Shown: positions 1 to 8,283 of the stretch, one piece after another | Layout of the letters: each line of letters opens with the position of its first letter | Position numbering within the stretch: position 1 is the first letter of the stretch | Origin: Deltaproteobacteria bacterium | Lineage (GTDB): Bacteria; Myxococcota_A; UBA9160; UBA4427 | Assembly: GCA_016713665.1 (NCBI GenBank) | Contig: JADJOR010000008.1 | Location: 62,001-126,000 of the forward strand | DNA length: 64,000 nucleotides | Reading direction: 5' to 3' | The notes under the pieces: model-generated | What the model was told of the DNA's origin: nothing | Database searches by the model: none | The model's input: the letters and a program-made list of their open reading frames with translations, nothing else | Translations under genes and position numbers: made by a program

Positions 1-1
1 A

Positions 2-1282
2 AGCTACCGCTCCGTCGATTGGGACGAGAAGGGTCGTCCCGTCTGCCCCGAGCCGAACGAAAATCATCTGCCGACCTGCTGGCGCGCAGGCGAGATCATC
101 GAGGAGCGCTGCCTCGCAGCCGGCGAGTCGGAGGCCGAGTGCGCGAAGCGGGCCGTCGTCGCGCGCCAGAACGCGGCGGAAGCCGGCAGCCAGATGCATC
201 TCACGGCCCCGGGCGTGAAGGCGGCGGACTGGCTCGACGCCGGGCAGTGTCGCGACTGCACGCAGCCGGCCTTCAATTATCGACCCGGTGGCGCGGCCCA
301 GGCGATCCTCGCGTTCTCGAATTTCGAGACCCCCGACGGCTTCCCGCGCCGCTTCCGCTTCGGGCTGATGGCTTCGAGCGACAACCATTTCGGCCGCCCC
401 GGCACGGGCTACAAGGAAGTCCATCGCAGCGGCTTCACCGAATCCCGCAGCAACGTCGATGATCTCAACCCGATGCTGCGCCCCATGGTCTCGCCCCCGG
501 CCGAAGAGCCGCTCCCGGAGTCCCGCGCCTACGATCCCGCGACCTCGAAGCTCGCGGGCTTCGCCTTGATGGAAATGGAGCGCCAGGCCTCGTACTTCAT
601 GACGGGGGGCCTCGTCGCGGTGCATGGCGAGGGCCGTTCGCGAAGCGCCATCTGGGACGCGCTCCAGCGCCGCGAGGTCTACGGGACGAGCGGCCCGCGG
701 ATCCTGCTCTGGTTCGATCTCCTGAATCCGCCGGACGGATCGGGGAGCGCCGTCCCGATGGGCGGCGAGGTCGTGACGAAAGAGAGCCCGCGCTTCGAGG
801 TCCGCGCCGTCGGATCGTTCGAGCAGGCTCCCGGCTGCCCCGACTACGCGACGACCGCCCTCGGTCCCGATCGGCTCGCCCACGTCTGCAAGGGCGAGTG
901 CTACAACCCGACGCCGACGCGGCGCCCGATCACCCGCATCGAGGTCGTCCGCATCCGGCCGCAGAACGCCCCGGGCGAGCCGATCGCGCCCCTGATCGAG
1001 GATCCCTGGCGAAGCTTCGCCTGCGAAGGCCAGCCCGAGGGCTGCAGCGTCCGCTTCGAGGACCCCGACTACGCGACGAACGCCCGCGACGCCGTCTACT
1101 ACGTCCGCGCGATCGAGGCCCCGATGCTCGCCGTCAACGCCGCCGGCATCGCCTGCGAACGCGACGCGAGCGGCCGCTGCCTCACGCCGAAGCTCTGCAG
1201 CGGCGACGCGACCGACGACTGCCTGGCCCCCGAAGAGCCCCGCGCCTGGTCATCCCCGATCTTCGTCGACTGGCCGCGCTGA
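2..1282 (+). CDS. DUF3604 family protein, 3' part
   Basis: The frame is open to the left edge, so the start lies outside the window; about 426 C-terminal residues are visible. The family is assigned from ASSDNHFGRPGTG (positions 374-412), which resembles the metal-binding SSDxHxGxPG element of DUF3604 proteins, and from the downstream YGTSGPRILLWF, which matches the family's YxTSGxRI motif. DUF3604 proteins are PHP/amidohydrolase-like, probably metal-dependent hydrolases, often periplasmic or secreted, and their substrates are mostly unknown. Several Cys residues near the C-terminus could form disulfides. A convergent alcohol dehydrogenase gene follows, with two hairpins between them. The family call is fairly sure; no reaction is claimed. 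Confidence 0.8.
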   Translation, partial: SYRSVDWDEKGRPVCPEPNENHLPTCWRAGEIIEERCLAAGESEAECAKRAVVARQNAAEAGSQMHLTAPGVKAADWLDAGQCRDCTQPAFNYRPGGAAQAILAFSNFETPDGFPRRFRFGLMASSDNHFGRPGTGYKEVHRSGFTESRSNVDDLNPMLRPMVSPPAEEPLPESRAYDPATSKLAGFALMEMERQASYFMTGGLVAVHGEGRSRSAIWDALQRREVYGTSGPRILLWFDLLNPPDGSGSAVPMGGEVVTKESPRFEVRAVGSFEQAPGCPDYATTALGPDRLAHVCKGECYNPTPTRRPITRIEVVRIRPQNAPGEPIAPLIEDPWRSFACEGQPEGCSVRFEDPDYATNARDAVYYVRAIEAPMLAVNAAGIACERDASGRCLTPKLCSGDATDDCLAPEEPRAWSSPIFVDWPR

Positions 1283-1320
1283 CGCGCCGAGACCAGAGGT
1301 CGGACTCTCTACCCCGCGAC

Positions 1321-1384
1321 GCCGGCGACGGAACGTCGCCGGCCATCGCTCACCAGGCCATTGGGCGCGTTGCGCCCAATGGCC
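1321..1384. terminator. Two tandem perfect hairpins between convergent genes
   Basis: Positions 1321-1330 pair perfectly with 1334-1343 (10 bp, 3-nt loop). Positions 1356-1368 pair perfectly with 1372-1384 (13 bp, 3-nt loop), ending 2 bases before the dehydrogenase stop codon. There is no T-run on either side, so these are not textbook intrinsic terminators, but their place between two convergent stop codons suggests bidirectional termination or 3'-end protection. Confidence 0.6.
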
Positions 1385-1386
1385 GA

Positions 1387-2460
1387 TCAAAAGTCGATGA
1401 CGGATCGGATCACTTCCCCCGCCTGCATCGCGCGGAAGGCGTCGTTGACCTCGGCGAGCTTGATGCGCCGGGTGATCATGCTCTCGAGATCGAGCTTGCC
1501 GGCCTTCCAGAGCGCGAGCAGCTCGGGCATGAAGGTCCGGACGTTGGCGCTGCCGTAGAGCGAGCCGCGCAGCGTCTTGTCGCCGAAGAAGAGCTCGAAG
1601 GCGCTGAACTGCACCATCTGCTCGATCCGACCGACACCGACGATGACGGCCTTGCCGCCGCGGCGCGCCGCATCGTAGGTCGCGCGGATCGTGGTCGGAT
1701 GACCGACGCACTCGAGGGCGAAGTCGAAGCCCTCGCCGCCGGTGATCGCCTGCTTGGCGGACTCGAGGCCATCGGGGGTCGTCACGTGGGTCGCCCCGAA
1801 ATGCTTCGCCTGCTCGAGCTTGTTCGGGAGCGTATCGACCGCGAGGATCGCCGAGGCGCCGGCGATGCGGGCGCCCTGGATCGCGGAGATGCCGACGCCC
1901 CCGCAGCCGAAGACGACGACCGAGCTGCCCGGCGTGATCTGCGCGCTGTTGATCGAGGCGCCGACGCCGGTCGTGACGCCGCAGCCGATCAGCGCCGCGA
2001 TGTCGAGGGGGACGTCCTTCGGAATCTTGACGACGCCGGGCTCGCCGATGATGAGCTCCTCGGCGAAGGTCCCGAGGCCGGTCATGCCCATCAGGGGCTT
2101 GCCGTCGACCTTGAAGTGGGCCGAGGTCGCCTGGATCATGCCGTGGTTGCAGAGATAGGACTGGTGGCGGAAGCAGGGCGTGCAGTTGTTGCAGGCCGGC
2201 ACGAACGAGAGGATCACGTGGTCGCCCGGGACGACGCTCGTCACCGCCGGACCGACCTCCTGGACGATGCCGGCGCCTTCGTGGCCGAGCACGCAGGGCG
2301 TACCCGACGGGATCGTGCCGTTCTGGGCCGAGACGTCCGAATGACAAACGCCCGAGGCCTTGATCTTGATCCGCACGTCCTTCGGCCCGAGGCCGAAGAC
2401 CTCGACGTCGTTGCGGATCACGAGATCCTTGTTGAGCTCGGTCAGAATGGCGGCCTGCAT
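1387..2460 (-). CDS. Zinc-dependent alcohol dehydrogenase (MDR family)
   Basis: A 357-residue medium-chain dehydrogenase/reductase, expected to oxidise an alcohol (or reduce an aldehyde) with NAD(P). Catalytic zinc ligands are visible as Cys39 in GVCHSD, His60-Glu61 in LGHEGAG and Cys160 in IGCGVTTG. The structural zinc lobe has Cys90, Cys93, Cys96 and Cys104. The Rossmann motif GCGGVG lies at 185-190, followed by an acidic residue, which suggests NAD rather than NADP. Length is normal for the class III-like/Rxyl_3153-type branch. The ATG is preceded by AAGGAG at good spacing. A phosphotriesterase-like gene lies upstream on the same strand with a 135-base gap, so they may share a catabolic role. 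The substrate cannot be told from sequence. Confidence 0.93.
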   Translation of the reverse strand: MQAAILTELNKDLVIRNDVEVFGLGPKDVRIKIKASGVCHSDVSAQNGTIPSGTPCVLGHEGAGIVQEVGPAVTSVVPGDHVILSFVPACNNCTPCFRHQSYLCNHGMIQATSAHFKVDGKPLMGMTGLGTFAEELIIGEPGVVKIPKDVPLDIAALIGCGVTTGVGASINSAQITPGSSVVVFGCGGVGISAIQGARIAGASAILAVDTLPNKLEQAKHFGATHVTTPDGLESAKQAITGGEGFDFALECVGHPTTIRATYDAARRGGKAVIVGVGRIEQMVQFSAFELFFGDKTLRGSLYGSANVRTFMPELLALWKAGKLDLESMITRRIKLAEVNDAFRAMQAGEVIRSVIDF

Positions 2461-2595
2461 GGACGTGCTCCTTCGTTCGGTGGGCGGGTCGGGTGGGCTT
2501 TTCGGGCGGCGGGACGATAGCGCCGGGTCGGTGCCCTGCCCGCCCTGCGCCCCCGTGAATTCGCGCCTCGCGAGGCCTCAGGCGCTCGCGATCCT

Positions 2596-3585
2596 TCAGG
2601 CCAGGGCCGGCAGCTTCCCGCCCTCGAAGAGGCGACGCGGATTGGCGACGAGCAGCGCCTCGATCGCCTCGTCGGCGATCCCCGCCTCCCGCAGCTGCGG
2701 GATGATCTTGCGGGAGAAGAAGGTCGGGTCGAAGGCGTCGGCCGAGAGCGCGCTCATCCGCTCGAAGGGAATCGGCTCGCCCTTCCAGCACCAGACCGAA
2801 TCATGGGACACGACGACCCGGTCCCCGGCCCCGGCGCGGATCAGCTTCACGAGGGACGCGACGCGCTTCGCGTCCGGGAAGAGCGCGTCGATGCCGAAGC
2901 GGTCGAAGCCGAGGTACGAGCCGCCGCGGGCGATGCCCATGTGATAGGCGTGGTCGTCGGTGCCGCAGGAGTGGCCGATCACGATCCGGCTCGCGGGCAC
3001 GCCGGCCCCGGTCAGGATGCGCTGCTGCTCGTCGCCCATCGTGCCCTGGTCGGTATGCGTCGTGATCGGCGCGCCGGTCGCGAGCGAGGCCTTCGCGGCG
3101 GCGAGCAGGATCGTCTTCTCGTAGTCGGTGATCTGGCCGGGGCCCGAGGCGACCTTGATGATGCCCGCGCGGATGCCGGTCGAGCCGATGCCCTCCGTCA
3201 GCTCGCGGATGAAGAGCTCGGCCATCGTGTCGACCTGGGGGCCGAAATTCGAGCGGAAATGCCAGTAGGGGAAGCCGCCTTCGGATTGTTTGTAGAGGCC
3301 CGTCGCGATCACGATGTGGAAGCCGGTCGCCTGGCCGACCTTCGCCGCGAGCTCGGGATCGCGGCCGAGGTCGCTCGGACACGGATCGATCAGGCTCGAA
3401 TAACCGAGGGCCTTCAGCTTCTCAATCCTGTCGACGCAGATCTTCACCTGCTCGCTTCTCGAGGGCCCCGGTCGGGTCGAATGGCTCTCGGCGCCCGGGT
3501 AGCCGATCACGAGATGCTCGTGCATCAGGGTCCGGCCGAGCTCGGCCGTCGTCGTCGTTCCGCTCGCGGTGTGGATCGTCGCCAT
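2596..3585 (-). CDS. Phosphotriesterase-family metal-dependent hydrolase
   Basis: A 329-residue TIM-barrel amidohydrolase of the phosphotriesterase/PHP-like family (aryldialkylphosphatase, lactonase or resiniferatoxin-binding type). All expected binuclear metal ligands are visible: His22 and His24 in MHEHL, the carbamylated Lys144 in GIIKVASG, His177 in TTHTDQG, His205 in IGHSCGTDD and Asp262 in SHDSVW. I chose the ATG at 3585 over an upstream one at 3627 because it follows AGGAG with 10-base spacing and gives the usual short N-terminus. Known members hydrolyse lactones, phosphoesters or carboxylic esters, and this one could be any of these. It lies upstream of the alcohol dehydrogenase on the same strand. 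Confidence 0.92.
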   Translation of the reverse strand: MATIHTASGTTTTAELGRTLMHEHLVIGYPGAESHSTRPGPSRSEQVKICVDRIEKLKALGYSSLIDPCPSDLGRDPELAAKVGQATGFHIVIATGLYKQSEGGFPYWHFRSNFGPQVDTMAELFIRELTEGIGSTGIRAGIIKVASGPGQITDYEKTILLAAAKASLATGAPITTHTDQGTMGDEQQRILTGAGVPASRIVIGHSCGTDDHAYHMGIARGGSYLGFDRFGIDALFPDAKRVASLVKLIRAGAGDRVVVSHDSVWCWKGEPIPFERMSALSADAFDPTFFSRKIIPQLREAGIADEAIEALLVANPRRLFEGGKLPALA

Positions 3586-3730
3586 GGATGGAGGACTCCT
3601 CGTGCGGGAGCGCGTGCGGCGGTGCACGTCTCGGCACGGGGATCATACTGCGCCGCGAAGCGCTGCCAGGGGCCGCGGCGGACGATCCGCGGGAGCGGAG
3701 TCCGCTCGGCGATCCGCCGCGCGGAACGGA

Positions 3731-4306
3731 TCAGCCGCGGGGGCGGATCGGGGCGCGGCCTTCCTGCGGCGTGTAGCGATAGCGGGCCAGCTTGCCCTCG
3801 AGATCGAAGCCGAGCTCGAGTTCGTGGATCGTCGCGGGCAGCGATCGCCGGGTCGCGGGGCGCGGCTGCTTCGGCGGATAGAACATGAGCCAGTCGAGCC
3901 AGTCGCCGAAGGCCGAGATCTCGGCGCCGACGTCCTCGGCCTGCGTGTTGGGCCGCCGCCAGAGCTTTCCGTCCGCTCCGACCACGGGGCGATCCGGATC
4001 GTCGTCGGGCCAGTGGGTCTCGGCGAAGCGATAGCGATAGACGAGGCCCCCGCGCACGCTCTGCTCGACCGCGTCGGGCTCCCCGAACCGCTCGCGCACC
4101 GCCGCGGCATCGTGCTTTCCGACCTCGAGCTCGCCGACCCAGCGCGGAAACGGGTGCCGCGGCAACGGCTCGACGTCGCCGGGCCGCGTGGCACAGCCCG
4201 CCAGGGCGACCCCGATCACGGCCGCGAGCGCGAGCATGAAGGTGGGGACGAACCGCAGGCGATCGAAAGAGGCCCGGCTTCGCACGAGTTCCGATCGTTC
4301 CGACAT
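3731..4306 (-). CDS. BamE/SmpA-like lipoprotein
   Basis: A 191-residue predicted lipoprotein. A basic N-terminus and hydrophobic stretch end in the lipobox ALAGC (Cys about residue 38). The segment GELEVGKHDAAAVRERFGEP resembles the BamE/SmpA-OmlA fold, in which a short Gly-Lys element introduces a helix followed by GxPD. The remainder, including a Trp-rich WLDWLMFYPPK, is not recognised. The ATG sits one base after the TAG of the kinase-like gene, so the two are probably translationally coupled. Whether it joins the BAM complex or is only fold-related is unknown. A fused upstream frame exists in the same register but is a shadow. Confidence 0.7.
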   Translation of the reverse strand: MSERSELVRSRASFDRLRFVPTFMLALAAVIGVALAGCATRPGDVEPLPRHPFPRWVGELEVGKHDAAAVRERFGEPDAVEQSVRGGLVYRYRFAETHWPDDDPDRPVVGADGKLWRRPNTQAEDVGAEISAFGDWLDWLMFYPPKQPRPATRRSLPATIHELELGFDLEGKLARYRYTPQEGRAPIRPRG

Positions 4307-4307
4307 G

Positions 4308-5762
4308 CTAGTCCCCCTTCGGATCGGGCGAAGCGTCCGCATCCGCCGGCAACAGGATGGTGACCTTCGTTCCGCCGCGGACCGGGTTGGCGATCCGCAG
4401 CTCGCCGCCGTGGGCCTCGACGATGCGCAGGCAGACCGGCAGACCGAAGCCCCGATCGAGTCCGACCGCCTTTTCGTCGAAGAACGGGTCGAAGGTCTCG
4501 TCGACCTCGCCCGGCTCCATGCCGTGGCCCTGATCTTCGATCGTGAGCTCGACGCCGCGCGACACGTTGCGCAGCGAGATGCGGATTTCCGGCGCGTCCC
4601 CGGCACCGAGCGAGGCCTCGATCGCGTTCTGGAGCAGCTCGTCGACGACCTGCTCGATCTGGACCGGCTCGCAGGCGACCTTGCGCAGTCGCTCGTCGCA
4701 CTCGAAGCGGATCTCGGCCCAGTCGACGACCTGGGGGCTCGCCTTCTCGATCGCCCGCGCGACGAGCCGGCGCAGATCGACGATCGCGAGCGGATCCTCG
4801 TCGAAGGTCGACTCGCGGGATCCGCGCCGCAGCGCGCCCGCGCCCTGCTCGAGGGTCGCGTCGATGCGCGAGATCTGGTCGAGCTTCTCGGCGAGCACCG
4901 CGTCGACCTGGTCGAAGAGCGCGAGATGCCCGCGGCGCGCGCCCGCGACGGCGGCGAGCTGGCGGTGCAGATCGAAGGCCCGCCCGGCCGCGACGCCGAG
5001 CGACCCGAGCGCGAGGGCGAGCAGCGACCCCCAGCCCGCCGTGAGGGACACGGCGAGCCAGGCCGCGGCGGACGTGAGGAGCGCGGCGACGAATCCGCCG
5101 GCCGCACCGACGGCGAGCCCCCGATGGCCCGCGCGCTGCCAGTCGATCGCATAACGACAGACGTCGTCGCCCTGGGCCAGGCAGGCCGACGAGGTGACCC
5201 GGGCCGGGAGCAGGCCGTACAGACCGGGGATCGCCTCGAGCTGACCCGTGCGCAGGGCACAGTGGAGCGAAGCCGCCCGGCCCCCGCCCCGCGATCCGCC
5301 CGTCGCCCCGCGTCCCGAGTCCGCCCCGTCGTCGACCGCCGGGTCGTCTCCCGGCTCGAAGACGAGCACGGCCTGGGCGTCTCCCATCGACTCGACCCGC
5401 CACTGCGCCTCGCGGGTCGCCCGCGGCAGCAGGGCCTGGATCCGGCGATAGGCCTTCTCGGGGGTCGCGAGGCCGAGGCCGTAGAGCTGGAGCCCGGTCG
5501 CGTCCGGGGCACACAGCCGATGGCCGATCGCCCGCGCGAGCCCCGCGTCGAGGTCGACTGCCTGGAACATCCGGTCGAGGGACTCGCCCTCGAGCCAGGC
5601 CGGGGCCTCGGAGAGTCCGCCCTCGGGCAGCCCCAGGGCGCGCAGGGCACGATCGCGCGCACCGGCCCGCCCGCGCACGGCGAGCAGCTCGAGCAGCGTC
5701 GTCGCGATCGTTCGATTGCCGGGACCGGCGGCTGCCGTCCGGCCCCTCCTCGCCTGCTCCAT
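4308..5762 (-). CDS. Membrane histidine-kinase-like protein
   Basis: 484 residues. The C-terminal third is a GHKL ATPase domain: N-box around 373-384 (ELLQNAIEAS), G1 DQGHGM at 410-415, F-box FDPFF at 424-428, G2 GLDRGFGLP at 434-442. Two hydrophobic segments lie at about 216-260. The N-terminal 210 residues end in a Cys pair, CLAQGDDVCRYAIDW, which resembles the end of V4R/heme-NO-type sensory domains; this is a weak match. A standard phospho-acceptor H-box is not obvious, and His279 just after the membrane segments is the best candidate. No response regulator gene is adjacent. GAGG precedes the ATG. It is followed by a coupled lipoprotein gene, hinting at an envelope signal. Confidence 0.75.
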   Translation of the reverse strand: MEQARRGRTAAAGPGNRTIATTLLELLAVRGRAGARDRALRALGLPEGGLSEAPAWLEGESLDRMFQAVDLDAGLARAIGHRLCAPDATGLQLYGLGLATPEKAYRRIQALLPRATREAQWRVESMGDAQAVLVFEPGDDPAVDDGADSGRGATGGSRGGGRAASLHCALRTGQLEAIPGLYGLLPARVTSSACLAQGDDVCRYAIDWQRAGHRGLAVGAAGGFVAALLTSAAAWLAVSLTAGWGSLLALALGSLGVAAGRAFDLHRQLAAVAGARRGHLALFDQVDAVLAEKLDQISRIDATLEQGAGALRRGSRESTFDEDPLAIVDLRRLVARAIEKASPQVVDWAEIRFECDERLRKVACEPVQIEQVVDELLQNAIEASLGAGDAPEIRISLRNVSRGVELTIEDQGHGMEPGEVDETFDPFFDEKAVGLDRGFGLPVCLRIVEAHGGELRIANPVRGGTKVTILLPADADASPDPKGD

Positions 5763-5924
5763 GGAACCTCGGGTGGATCCCGGACGCCGCGCGGCGCCCG
5801 GTCCACCCGGGCTCGGCAGGGACGAGATCCCGCTCCGGGTATCGGCAGGTCGAGCGCAAAATGGAGGGGCTTTGCCGGATTCGAGCCCGATCCGAGGACG
5901 TCCGATCGAGCCCCGTGGCTCAGC

Positions 5925-6331
5925 TCACAGGGGCTCGGGGACGTAGAGCCGGATCGCGACGACCCTTCCGGGTCGTGGATCAACGAGATCAGCTGGTCGG
6001 CGTAGCCATACTTCTCGCGCATCGTTTCGTTGATGCGCTCGGTCTCGTAGGGGACGACCTCCGCCCGATACGCCGTCCGCTCGCCGTCGCGAACCAGGAA
6101 GACGTCGGACGTGGCCTCGATCCGCTGGATCCAGGTCGAGTCGTCCTTGCCGGCGCGCAGCCAGGGCTCGCCATGGATGTCGACGACCCAGAGCGTCGTG
6201 AAGAACGAGTTGCCGCGCTCGTCGAGGGTCTCGAGGACGACCTTCTCTCCGCCGTGCTCGCTCGCGACGTAGAGCGCCGCCCCGAACCAGAGCGGTGAAG
6301 TGATCAATAATCCGATGATCCACTTCAGCAT
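5925..6331 (-). CDS. DUF2255-like (PNPOx-type split barrel) protein, probable frameshift
   Basis: It starts with a membrane or signal segment (MLKWIIGLLITSPLWFGAAL) followed by a region like DUF2255: TLWVVDIHGEPWLRAGKDD, WIQRI, then ETMREKYGYADQLISLIHDPEG. In the starting frame the reading then runs nonsensically through the next gene. One base later it gives VVAIRLYVPEPL and a stop at 5925, which is the expected C-terminus. Adding one G to the G-run at 5963-5965 restores a 135-residue protein. The family is related to flavin or F420-type split barrels, and its function is unknown. The simplest reading is a one-base loss in the sequence; a real pseudogene is possible. Confidence 0.65.
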
Positions 6332-6357
6332 GGTTCCGTCCCCGTCCGCAGGCCCGC

Positions 6358-6882
6358 CTAGCGTTGGTGGCGCCGCATCACGCGCTGGGTCTCGCGGTCG
6401 TGCTCACGGCGCTTGATCGTCTCTCGCTTGTCGTATCGATGCTTGCCGCGGGCGAGGGCCAGCTCGACCTTCGCTCGCCCGTGCCGGAAATAGAGGGTCA
6501 CGGGCACGAGCGTCAGTCCCTTTTCGGCGACCCGGCCCTCGAGGCGAGCGATTTCGTGGCGGTGGAGCAGAAGCTTGCGGCGCCGTTGCGGGTCGCTGGG
6601 GTTGTCGCGGGTGGCCGGTTCGTACGGGGAGATGTGGAGCTTCTCGAGCCAGAGCTCGCCGCGGTGGACCTGGGCGAAGGCGTCGCCGAGATTGGCGCGC
6701 CCGGCGCGCAGGCTCTTCACCTCCGGGCCGACCAGCTGGAGGCCCGCCTCCCACGTATCGAGGATCTCGTACTCGAAGCGGGCGCGTCGATTGGTCGCCA
6801 CGATCAGGCGGCCCTCGGAGTCGGTCTTCGCCTGCTGCTTGCGCTCGGCCTTCTTCGCGTCGGCCTTCTTCGGTTCGGTCAA
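6358..6882 (-). CDS. smpB: SsrA-binding protein SmpB
   Basis: SmpB binds tmRNA and delivers it to stalled ribosomes for trans-translation. The typical signatures are all here: ATNRRARFEYEILDTWEAG, VGPEVKSLRAG, HISPYEPA, RRRKLLLHRHEI, then the basic tail with RGKHRYDKRETIKRREHDR. I placed the start at a TTG at 6882 (174 residues), because upstream ATG codons in frame lie inside panD and would add a non-conserved stretch, and GGAG lies just upstream of the TTG. The first 22 residues are Lys/Ala-rich and not part of the family core. It directly follows panD. The start codon is the only real uncertainty. Confidence 0.95.
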   Translation of the reverse strand: MTEPKKADAKKAERKQQAKTDSEGRLIVATNRRARFEYEILDTWEAGLQLVGPEVKSLRAGRANLGDAFAQVHRGELWLEKLHISPYEPATRDNPSDPQRRRKLLLHRHEIARLEGRVAEKGLTLVPVTLYFRHGRAKVELALARGKHRYDKRETIKRREHDRETQRVMRRHQR

Positions 6883-6899
6883 GGCGGAGCGCTCCGTTC

Positions 6900-7253
6900 T
6901 CAGTCCTCGCGGATGCGATTCTCGTGGTCGACGAAGACGCGCTTGGCGTCGAATCCGCGACACTGCTCGTCGGGCACGTCGGCCCAGCTCGCGATGATGA
7001 CCTTGTCGCCGGGCTTCATGAGATGAGCCGCGGCGCCGTTGATGCAGATCTGGCCGAGCCCGCGCTCGCCCTCGATCACGTAGGTCGAGAGCCGATTGCC
7101 GTTCGTGCAGTTCCAGATGTCCACACGCTCGTAGGGCAGCATGTCGGCGGCGTCGAGCAGATCCTTGTCGATCGTGACCGAGCCCTCGTACTCGACGTTG
7201 GCCTCGGTGACGGTGGCGCGGTGGATCTTCGACTTGAGAAGCGTGCGGTTCAT
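6900..7253 (-). CDS. panD: Aspartate 1-decarboxylase
   Basis: A 117-residue pyruvoyl enzyme that makes beta-alanine from aspartate for pantothenate and CoA. The self-cleavage site Gly24-Ser25 is visible in YEGSVTID, along with Lys9, Tyr58-like and NGAAAHL elements of the family. AAGGAG precedes the ATG. It is the last biosynthetic gene of a panB-panC-panD run, with a 45-base gap after panC, so this genome encodes both branches feeding pantothenate synthesis. Length is normal. Confidence 0.97.
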   Translation of the reverse strand: MNRTLLKSKIHRATVTEANVEYEGSVTIDKDLLDAADMLPYERVDIWNCTNGNRLSTYVIEGERGLGQICINGAAAHLMKPGDKVIIASWADVPDEQCRGFDAKRVFVDHENRIRED

Positions 7254-7298
7254 CGGAATCTCCTTCCGGGGTCCGGGTTTCGTCGGGCGGACACGAAA

Positions 7299-8189
7299 TC
7301 AGGCGTCGGCCCGGGGCCGCCTGCCGAGTACACGGTTGTCGATGAGACGAACGGCCGAGCCCCGACCATCGGGATCCGGCTCGAATTGCAGGGCGATCGC
7401 GAGGAGCACCGGCCCCTCGATCCGCCCGGAAACGGTCTCGAGCGACGCGGGATCGCGCAGCTCGGCGTAGTCGATGCGTGCCTGGCCGGCGCGGGCGAGC
7501 GTCGCGCGCACGGCCTCGAGGATCCGCTCGGCGTCGGCTTCGCCGTCCGCGACCATCCGCTCCGCCCGCTCGAGGCTCTCGACGATGCAGAGCGCCTGCT
7601 TGCGCGCCTGCGGTCCGAGCCGGACGTTGCGACTCGAAAGCGCGAGCCCATCGCTCTCGCGCACCGTCTCGCCGCCCACGATCTCGATCCCGAAGCCGAG
7701 ATCCGTCGTCATGCGCCGGATCACCGCGAGCTGCTGCCAGTCCTTCTCGCCGAAGACGGCGACGTCGGGCCGGGCGGCCAGGAAGAGCTTCGTCACGACC
7801 GTCGTCACGCCGCGGAAATGTCCGGGTCGGTTCGCGCCGCAGAGCGGCTCGGAGAGGCCGTGGACGTCGACCCAGGTCGCGGCGCCTTCCGGGTACATCT
7901 CGGCCGCGTTCGGGGCGAAGACGACGTCGACGCCGGCTGCGCGACAGGCGGCGAGATCCGTCTCGACGGTCCGCGGATAGCCCTCGAAGTCGCGGCGATC
8001 GTTGAACTGCGTCGGATTCACGAAGATCGAGACGACGACGCGCTCGGCCCGCGCGCGGGCGATCCCGACCAGCGCCGCATGCCCGCGGTGGAGCGCGCCC
8101 ATCGTCGGGACGAGGGCCACCCGCCGTCCGGCCCGCCGTTCGGCGTCGGACCAGGCCTGCAGCTCGCGCTTGGTTTCGAGGACTCGCAT
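7299..8189 (-). CDS. panC: Pantothenate synthetase (pantoate--beta-alanine ligase)
   Basis: A 296-residue nucleotidyltransferase-fold ligase joining pantoate and beta-alanine with ATP. Motifs: PTMGALHRGH (HIGH-type ATP site), FVNPTQF, FGEKDWQQ and ESDGLALSSRN (KMSKS-like). It lies between panB and panD on the same strand, so the three cytoplasmic enzymes form one pathway unit. Length matches the family, and the ATG gives the usual MRVLETKREL beginning. Confidence 0.97.
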   Translation of the reverse strand: MRVLETKRELQAWSDAERRAGRRVALVPTMGALHRGHAALVGIARARAERVVVSIFVNPTQFNDRRDFEGYPRTVETDLAACRAAGVDVVFAPNAAEMYPEGAATWVDVHGLSEPLCGANRPGHFRGVTTVVTKLFLAARPDVAVFGEKDWQQLAVIRRMTTDLGFGIEIVGGETVRESDGLALSSRNVRLGPQARKQALCIVESLERAERMVADGEADAERILEAVRATLARAGQARIDYAELRDPASLETVSGRIEGPVLLAIALQFEPDPDGRGSAVRLIDNRVLGRRPRADA

Positions 8190-8283
8190 GACTTCGACTC
8201 GCCTCTCCCGGACCCGGCCCGCGGTCTGCGCCGGGCGCTTCCGCCGGGCGCGTCCGAAGGACGCCTCCTGAGCGTGAACAGGC

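Noticed and set aside
5870..5900. A tRNA T-arm-like stretch (GGATTCGAGCCCGA)
   Set aside because: The surrounding bases do not form an acceptor stem, D-arm or anticodon arm, and the stem bases do not pair.
3731..6331. One continuous minus-strand frame of about 866 codons
   Set aside because: It is a chance join of the start of the DUF2255-like gene, a wrong frame of the kinase gene and the lipoprotein. The middle is Arg/Ser/Pro-rich and has no motif.
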